Below are positions 59,853 to 64,000 of a DNA stretch of 64,000 nucleotides, piece after piece (the first letter of the stretch is position 1; each line of letters opens with the position of its first letter). The notes under the pieces were generated by a model. The model did not search any database. It saw nothing but the letters and a program-made list of their open reading frames with translations, and was not told where the DNA came from. A program made the position numbers and the translations under genes. The DNA is from an uncultured Pelagibacteraceae bacterium (GTDB lineage: Bacteria > Pseudomonadota > Alphaproteobacteria > Pelagibacterales > Pelagibacteraceae), in contig CACJGR010000003.1 in the NCBI GenBank assembly GCA_902592985.1, positions 1-64,000 of the forward strand, written 5' to 3'.

Positions 59853-60525
59853 GGACAGCTTTACACCAGGCAATAAAAGCATCGTTAAATACATAAATAA
59901 CTAAAAAAAAAATCAGCCATACAATTAATAAAAATGTCCAATACAAAGATAATGCTGATAAGCTTTTCTTTTGACTTATAACGTCATGCTGTTTCAATTT
60001 AAGGGTTTTTGAGCAAACTTTTCCCCAAAAAAATAAACCTCCTAAAAGATGCAAACCATGTAACGCAGTAAAAATATAGAACGAAGAAAAATAAGTATTT
60101 GTATAAACAAATTTTTCATCTTGCATTAATTGATACCAAAAAAAGATTTGACCAAACAAAAATAGATAGCTCAATCCTCCAACTAAGATTAAATTTTTTT
60201 TAATTTTTGCTGTATTATTTTTTTTTAAATCTTTTGTAATTTTGTTGAAAAAATAAGTTACAAAAAATAAAACAATTGTATTTACCCACAACAAGTTTGG
60301 TCTAAATAAAAATTTTGTATCCTGTTCTGGGGGTATTGTATAAAGATAACCAGTAAGAATTAAACTAAACAACACTGTGCTTATACCAAAAATAACTATA
60401 ACTGCCGAGGTTTGTGATGATAAATTAAAAGTCTTACCTGAATGATAGCTATCAATAGCAGCTTGTTCTTTTTCCCAAGGTTTTTCTGCCAGTGTGCCAA
60501 AAAGTTTCTTAATAAAATTCGACAT
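59845..60525 (-). CDS. Second heme-copper oxidase subunit III-like protein
   Basis: A 226-residue membrane protein with about five helices. The subunit III signature survives as FYIFTALHGLHLLGGLFFW, and the C-terminal LSLYWTFLLIVWLIFFLVIYV helix corresponds to the last helix of subunit III. It starts with a soluble stretch of about 35 residues. It is separate from, and quite unlike, the coxC gene at 56141-56854; paired subunit III genes also occur in coxMNOP-type loci. It diverges from the SCO1 gene with 32 bases between starts. Confidence 0.8.
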   Translation of the reverse strand: MSNFIKKLFGTLAEKPWEKEQAAIDSYHSGKTFNLSSQTSAVIVIFGISTVLFSLILTGYLYTIPPEQDTKFLFRPNLLWVNTIVLFFVTYFFNKITKDLKKNNTAKIKKNLILVGGLSYLFLFGQIFFWYQLMQDEKFVYTNTYFSSFYIFTALHGLHLLGGLFFWGKVCSKTLKLKQHDVISQKKSLSALSLYWTFLLIVWLIFFLVIYVFNDAFIAWCKAVLT

Positions 60526-60557
60526 AAATTATATAGTAAGAATATAAACATTAAATT

Positions 60558-61142
60558 ATGAAATTAAAGACATCGATAATAATATTAGCTGGATGTTTAG
60601 GAATTTTTCTATTTATAATGTTGCCCATTGTATTATCAATACAAGATAAAAAAGAAGGTTATGCCACATCAATAAAAGGGTCAGAATTTTCATTAAATGA
60701 TGTAAATAACAATCTAATAACTGAAAAATCTTTTCAAGGTCCTGCCACAGCTTTATTTTTTGGATTTACTCACTGTCCAGATGTATGTCCTATGACTTTA
60801 AACAAATTAAGTATTATTTTAGAAAGATTAGAAAAAGAAAATAAATCGTTAAAAGTCTTTTTCATTAGTATTGATCCAGAAAGAGATACACCTGAAGTAA
60901 TGAAAGATTATTTAAATTCTTTTGATGGTAAATTTACAGGCATTACTGGAAAACCAGAAAAAATATTCAAGCTCTCACAATCTTGGGGTATAGCTAGTCA
61001 AAAGATATTTTCAGAAAATGGAGAATATACTGTCAATCATAGTTCTCCCATTATCTTACTTAAGGATGGAAAATATGTTGATCGTATTACTCATAAGGAT
61101 GACCTTAAAAGATCAATTAAAATAATTAAAAAATACTTATAA
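60558..61142 (+). CDS. SCO1/SenC copper chaperone
   Basis: A 194-residue membrane-anchored thioredoxin-fold protein. One N-terminal membrane helix (about residues 6-27) is followed by the copper site C73-P-D-V-C77 (GFTHCPDVCP) and the distal histidine in VNHSSPIILL. SCO proteins deliver copper to the CuA centre of oxidase subunit II, encoded 1 kb away. Its stop overlaps convergent rsmE by six bases. Confidence 0.92.
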   Translation: MKLKTSIIILAGCLGIFLFIMLPIVLSIQDKKEGYATSIKGSEFSLNDVNNNLITEKSFQGPATALFFGFTHCPDVCPMTLNKLSIILERLEKENKSLKVFFISIDPERDTPEVMKDYLNSFDGKFTGITGKPEKIFKLSQSWGIASQKIFSENGEYTVNHSSPIILLKDGKYVDRITHKDDLKRSIKIIKKYL

Positions 61143-61850
61143 ATTTAAAAAATAATTAATTATAGATAGTGCAGAAATTACGGCTGTTTCTGATCTTAAA
61201 ATATTATTGTTTATTTTTAGCGACTGAAGATCTTTAAAATTAAGAATTTGTTTCCTTTCATTTTCTGTAAAATCTCCTTCTGGTCCAATTATTATACAGA
61301 TTGGTTTAGTTTCTTTTTTTATTTTAGTATCTAACTTTTGGTTTTTAGTATTTATATCACCAAAAATCATATTAACTTTATTATTATTTTTTTCTAAAAA
61401 AGACTTTAAATTTTGAGTTTTTTCAATATTAGGAACTATCAAACGATTAGATTGTTCGGAGGCTTCTATAATAATTTTTTTGATTCTTTCGTAGTTTATT
61501 TTTCTTACAATTGTACGATCAGTAATAATAGGTACAAATTTAGTTACACCTAATTCGGTTGCCTTTTGGATCATAAAATTAAAATAATTAGATTTAATTG
61601 GAGAAAAAGCTAGCCATATTTTTTTTAAATTCTCTTTTTGTCTTAATTGATTTGTAATATTAAATTCTACTATTCCTTTTGAAATTTCTTTAATTTTTGC
61701 TTTCCACTCCCCACTTTCATTAAATAAAGAAAAAGTTTCATCAAGTTTAACCCTCATAACTTTATTAACATAATGAGATTGTGATTTATCAAGCTTAGCA
61801 TTTAAATTAAGTGATAAACTTTCTGGAAAAAATAATCTAATATTACTCAT
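61137..61850 (-). CDS. rsmE: 16S rRNA (uracil-1498-N3)-methyltransferase
   Basis: A 237-residue SPOUT enzyme. The N-terminal PUA-like part (SHYVNKVMRVKLDE) is followed by the knot domain with QKATELGVTKFVPIIT, a IIIEASEQSNR segment, and the SAM-binding IIGPEGDFTENE and LRSETAVISAL motifs. Length is normal. It diverges from the dehalogenase gene with 17 bases between starts. Confidence 0.95.
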   Translation of the reverse strand: MSNIRLFFPESLSLNLNAKLDKSQSHYVNKVMRVKLDETFSLFNESGEWKAKIKEISKGIVEFNITNQLRQKENLKKIWLAFSPIKSNYFNFMIQKATELGVTKFVPIITDRTIVRKINYERIKKIIIEASEQSNRLIVPNIEKTQNLKSFLEKNNNKVNMIFGDINTKNQKLDTKIKKETKPICIIIGPEGDFTENERKQILNFKDLQSLKINNNILRSETAVISALSIINYFLNL

Positions 61851-61867
61851 ATTTATTAAGTTAATTT

Positions 61868-62530
61868 ATGAAAAATATTAAAGCAATAATTTTTGATGCT
61901 TATGGCACTTTATTTGATGTCAATTCAGCTGCAGAAAAATCTAAAGATAAAATTGGGGATAAGTGGGAAGGTTTTGCAAATTACTGGAGAACTACTCAAC
62001 TAGAATACACTTGGCTTAGGAGTCTGATGAATAGACATAAAGATTTTTGGCAAGTTACAGAAGATAGCTTAGATAAATCAATGAAAGCTTTTAAAATAGA
62101 TCCTTCAATGAGAAATGAATTATTGCACCTCTATAAAATATTATCCACTTTTCCAGAGGTAAAAGAAGTTTTACAAAATCTTAAAAAAAAAGATTATAAA
62201 CTTGCTATTCTTTCCAATGGAACGCCCGCTCTCCTAAATGAATTAGTTACAAGTAATGATTTAGATAATATTTTTGATGATATTTTTTCAATTGAAGAAG
62301 CTGGGATTTATAAACCGGATTCAAAAGTTTACGATCTACCGATCAAAAAATATCAAATAAAAAAGGATGAAGTTGCATTTTTAAGTGCAAATACTTGGGA
62401 TGTATCTGGTGGAGGAAATTATGGCTACAGTTCTATTTGGGTAAACAGAAATAATAATATTTTTGATAACCTTGACTACAAACCAAAAAACGAAGTGAAG
62501 AACTTAAAACAGTTACTTGATATTGCTTAG
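61868..62530 (+). CDS. L-2-haloacid dehalogenase (HAD type II)
   Basis: A 220-residue HAD-superfamily protein of the haloacid dehalogenase type. The catalytic D10 (FDAYGTLFD), T14 and R41 are in the positions of characterised enzymes; SNGTP supplies the motif II serine and asparagine, the lysine is in IYKPDSKVY, and SANTWDVSGG supplies the S, N and D of motif III. This set is seen in true 2-haloacid dehalogenases, which replace halide by hydroxyl. Substrate use is inferred. A gap of 43 bases separates it from the CDGSH gene. Confidence 0.88.
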   Translation: MKNIKAIIFDAYGTLFDVNSAAEKSKDKIGDKWEGFANYWRTTQLEYTWLRSLMNRHKDFWQVTEDSLDKSMKAFKIDPSMRNELLHLYKILSTFPEVKEVLQNLKKKDYKLAILSNGTPALLNELVTSNDLDNIFDDIFSIEEAGIYKPDSKVYDLPIKKYQIKKDEVAFLSANTWDVSGGGNYGYSSIWVNRNNNIFDNLDYKPKNEVKNLKQLLDIA

Positions 62531-62573
62531 CCAAGTACCTATCTTCTTATAAAAAAATAACAAAAGGGTAAAA

Positions 62574-62810
62574 ATGACTAAAGGACAAAGAGCCGGGGAT
62601 GGACCAATTACAGTTGAAGTTGAAAAAGATAAATCTTATTATTGGTGCTCATGTGGAAAAAGTTCGAAACAACCATTCTGTGATGCATCCCACAAAGGTA
62701 CAGAATTTAGTCCAGTTGTATATAAAGCTGAAGAAAACAAAAAAATTTTTTTTTGCACTTGTAAACAAACTAACAATCAACCATTTTGTGATGGTTCACA
62801 TAACAAGTAA
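62574..62810 (+). CDS. Double CDGSH iron-sulfur protein
   Basis: A 78-residue protein with two CDGSH zinc-finger-type motifs, C25-x-C27-x8-C36-DAS-H40 and C61-x-C63-x8-C72-DGS-H76, each expected to bind a [2Fe-2S] cluster by three cysteines and one histidine. An AAGGG sequence lies six bases before the ATG. The pirin gene follows at the next base after its stop, so the two are co-transcribed. Electron transfer or redox sensing is known for the family. Confidence 0.92.
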   Translation: MTKGQRAGDGPITVEVEKDKSYYWCSCGKSSKQPFCDASHKGTEFSPVVYKAEENKKIFFCTCKQTNNQPFCDGSHNK

Positions 62811-63647
62811 ATGAAAAATATAGAAGTAAGTAAAATTATTGATCCAATTTTAGCATCTGATGGTGCTGGAGTTAAATTAAAAAGAAGTATAGGAGTTGAA
62901 CCAAATTATTTTGACCCCTTTTTAATGTTAGATGAATTTGGGTCAGACAATAAAGATGATTACATAGGTGGATTCCCTTCCCATCCTCACAGAGGAATTG
63001 AAACAGTTACTTATATGCTTCAAGGCGAGTTTGAACATGAAGATAGCACGGGAGCTAAAGGTAGAATGTCTTCAGGAGATGTTCAATGGATGAAAACAGG
63101 AAGTGGAATAATTCATTCAGAGATGCCTGCAATGTCTCAAGGTAGACTTCATGGGTTTCAGTTGTGGATTAACATGCCTGCTAAATTAAAAATGAGTAAG
63201 CCTAATTATATCTATATAGATGCTGATAAAATAAGTATTCATAAAGACGATGATAAACAAGTAAAAGTAATTGCTGGGAAATTTGAAATCGCAGAAGGTT
63301 CTGTTAAAGGCCATAACGTTGAACCAATTTATTTTGATGTTGAATTAAATAAAGATAAAGAATTTAATTTTAAAATACCATCTACTCACAACACCTTTAT
63401 TTATTTAATCAATGGAGAAATAGAAATTGGTAAAAACAAACATGATCAAGTTAAAGACAGCACTTTAATACTGCTCACAAAGGGTGAAGATTTAAGCGTA
63501 AGAGCTAAATCAAATTCAAAATTCTTAGCAATCTCAGGAAAGCCAATTAATGAAGAGATAGCTAGAGGCGGTCCATTTGTGATGAATACCAAATCAGAAA
63601 TCTTGCAAGCTGTCCAAGATTACCATAATGGTACATTTGTAAAATGA
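62811..63647 (+). CDS. Pirin-family cupin protein
   Basis: A 278-residue bicupin. The N-terminal pirin domain is clear: FDPFLMLDEF, then the metal-binding HPHRGIETVTYMLQGEFEHEDS with conserved His and Glu, GDVQWMKTGSGIIHSEMP and LHGFQLWINMP. A C-terminal pirin domain ends with GGPFVMNTKSEI. Some pirins act as quercetin dioxygenases or transcription cofactors. The stop shares ATGA with the next gene. Confidence 0.93.
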   Translation: MKNIEVSKIIDPILASDGAGVKLKRSIGVEPNYFDPFLMLDEFGSDNKDDYIGGFPSHPHRGIETVTYMLQGEFEHEDSTGAKGRMSSGDVQWMKTGSGIIHSEMPAMSQGRLHGFQLWINMPAKLKMSKPNYIYIDADKISIHKDDDKQVKVIAGKFEIAEGSVKGHNVEPIYFDVELNKDKEFNFKIPSTHNTFIYLINGEIEIGKNKHDQVKDSTLILLTKGEDLSVRAKSNSKFLAISGKPINEEIARGGPFVMNTKSEILQAVQDYHNGTFVK

Positions 63648-64000
63648 AAGCAGTAGAAATATCAAAAACTGGTGGACCAGAAGTCTTAGAAATAAAAGAA
63701 ATTACTTTGGATAAACCTGGCGCGGACGAAGTAACAATTGAACATAAGGCAATTGGATTGAATTATATTGACACTTACCACAGATCTGGTCTTTACCCTT
63801 TAAAACTTCCATCTGGAATAGGTGTTGAGGGAGCAGGAATAATAAAAAAAATAGGATCTAATGTTAAAGAATTTAGTATTGGTGATAAAATTTCTTATTC
63901 TGGAGCACCATTAGGAGCTTATTCAACTCATAGAAATTATCCAACAAAAAATCTTGTAAAAGTTCCGAATAATATTGATCTTGAAGTTGCTGCAACTTTA
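63644..64000 (+). CDS. Quinone oxidoreductase (zinc-independent MDR family), N-terminal part
   Basis: The first 119 residues of a protein that continues past the window. It begins KAVEISKTGGPEVLEIKEI and has the NYIDTYHRSGLYPLKLPSGIG and GVEGAGIIKKIGSNV segments typical of NADPH:quinone reductase (QOR) in the medium-chain dehydrogenase family, without the cysteines of zinc enzymes. It shares ATGA with the pirin stop, making an operon of at least three genes with CDGSH and pirin. Confidence 0.9.
   Translation, partial: MKAVEISKTGGPEVLEIKEITLDKPGADEVTIEHKAIGLNYIDTYHRSGLYPLKLPSGIGVEGAGIIKKIGSNVKEFSIGDKISYSGAPLGAYSTHRNYPTKNLVKVPNNIDLEVAATL

Noticed and set aside
62599..62814. A 71-residue frame overlapping the CDGSH gene
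   Set aside because: It is a +1 shadow of the CDGSH frame, which has two complete cluster motifs.

Overview
The window is one contiguous stretch of a very AT-rich, densely packed alphaproteobacterial chromosome that looks like SAR11 (Pelagibacterales). The reasons are the base composition, the Lys/Asn/Ile-rich proteins, frequent TTG/GTG starts with few Shine-Dalgarno sequences, almost no intergenic DNA, and gene orders typical of alphaproteobacteria: yqeY-dnaG-rpoD opposite carAB, lgt-midA-pgeF-prs-rplY-pth-ychF, petABC opposite trmL-hemF, mutY opposite DUF721-dsbA-smc, atpI-B-E-F'-F, ispH-thrB-rnhA, a cox cluster running into thrC, and ccrM. No rRNA, insertion sequence, prophage or CRISPR array was seen.

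Layout. 1-4142 is the most accessory-looking part: a lysine-rich partial gene, two tRNA genes, a metallo-beta-lactamase-fold protein, an O-antigen ligase/polymerase-like membrane protein and a methyltransferase, probably surface polysaccharide functions. 4168-12844 carries rpoD, dnaG and yqeY on the minus strand and carAB on the plus strand. 12838-22376 holds a 2OG-Fe(II) oxygenase-like protein, an ELM1-family protein, trxB, an aspartate aminotransferase, uvrB (frameshifted), a pteridine-reductase-like SDR, folB, uvrC and pgsA. 22373-25952 has ilvE, a MarR/response regulator/histidine kinase set and a UbiK-like coiled coil. 25998-32000 is the lgt to ychF run. 31977-36395 has the cytochrome bc1 genes, trmL, hemF and greA. 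36392-46027 has cca behind tRNA-Gln, ispE, a TPR lipoprotein-like gene, a family-4 uracil-DNA glycosylase, rnhB, ccrM, a flavin monooxygenase, mutY, DUF721 and a DsbA-like lipoprotein. 46036-53163 has a short smc, the Fo part of ATP synthase, ispH, thrB and rnhA. 53194-61142 has thrC, ctaB and a cytochrome c oxidase cluster with two subunit III-like genes and a SCO1 copper chaperone. 61137-64000 has rsmE, a haloacid dehalogenase, a CDGSH protein, pirin and the start of a quinone oxidoreductase gene.

Together the genes cover core replication/transcription, pyrimidine/arginine precursor synthesis, nucleotide excision repair, and the aerobic respiratory chain from bc1 to aa3-type oxidase plus the Fo sector. 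The most noteworthy observations are: uvrB split by one extra A in an A8 run just before its UVR domain; an SMC protein of 798 residues with no visible hinge domain; a tRNA-Val whose D and T loops depart from consensus with apparently paired changes; a ccrM promoter overlapped by two of CcrM's own GANTC sites; tRNA-Gln ending 3 bases before the cca start codon; and an extreme packing rule in which nine of ten convergent gene pairs share their terminal bases and some divergent pairs have 0-21 bases between start codons. I did not find a clear candidate for a wholly new multi-gene system; this is mostly a streamlined core-genome segment.
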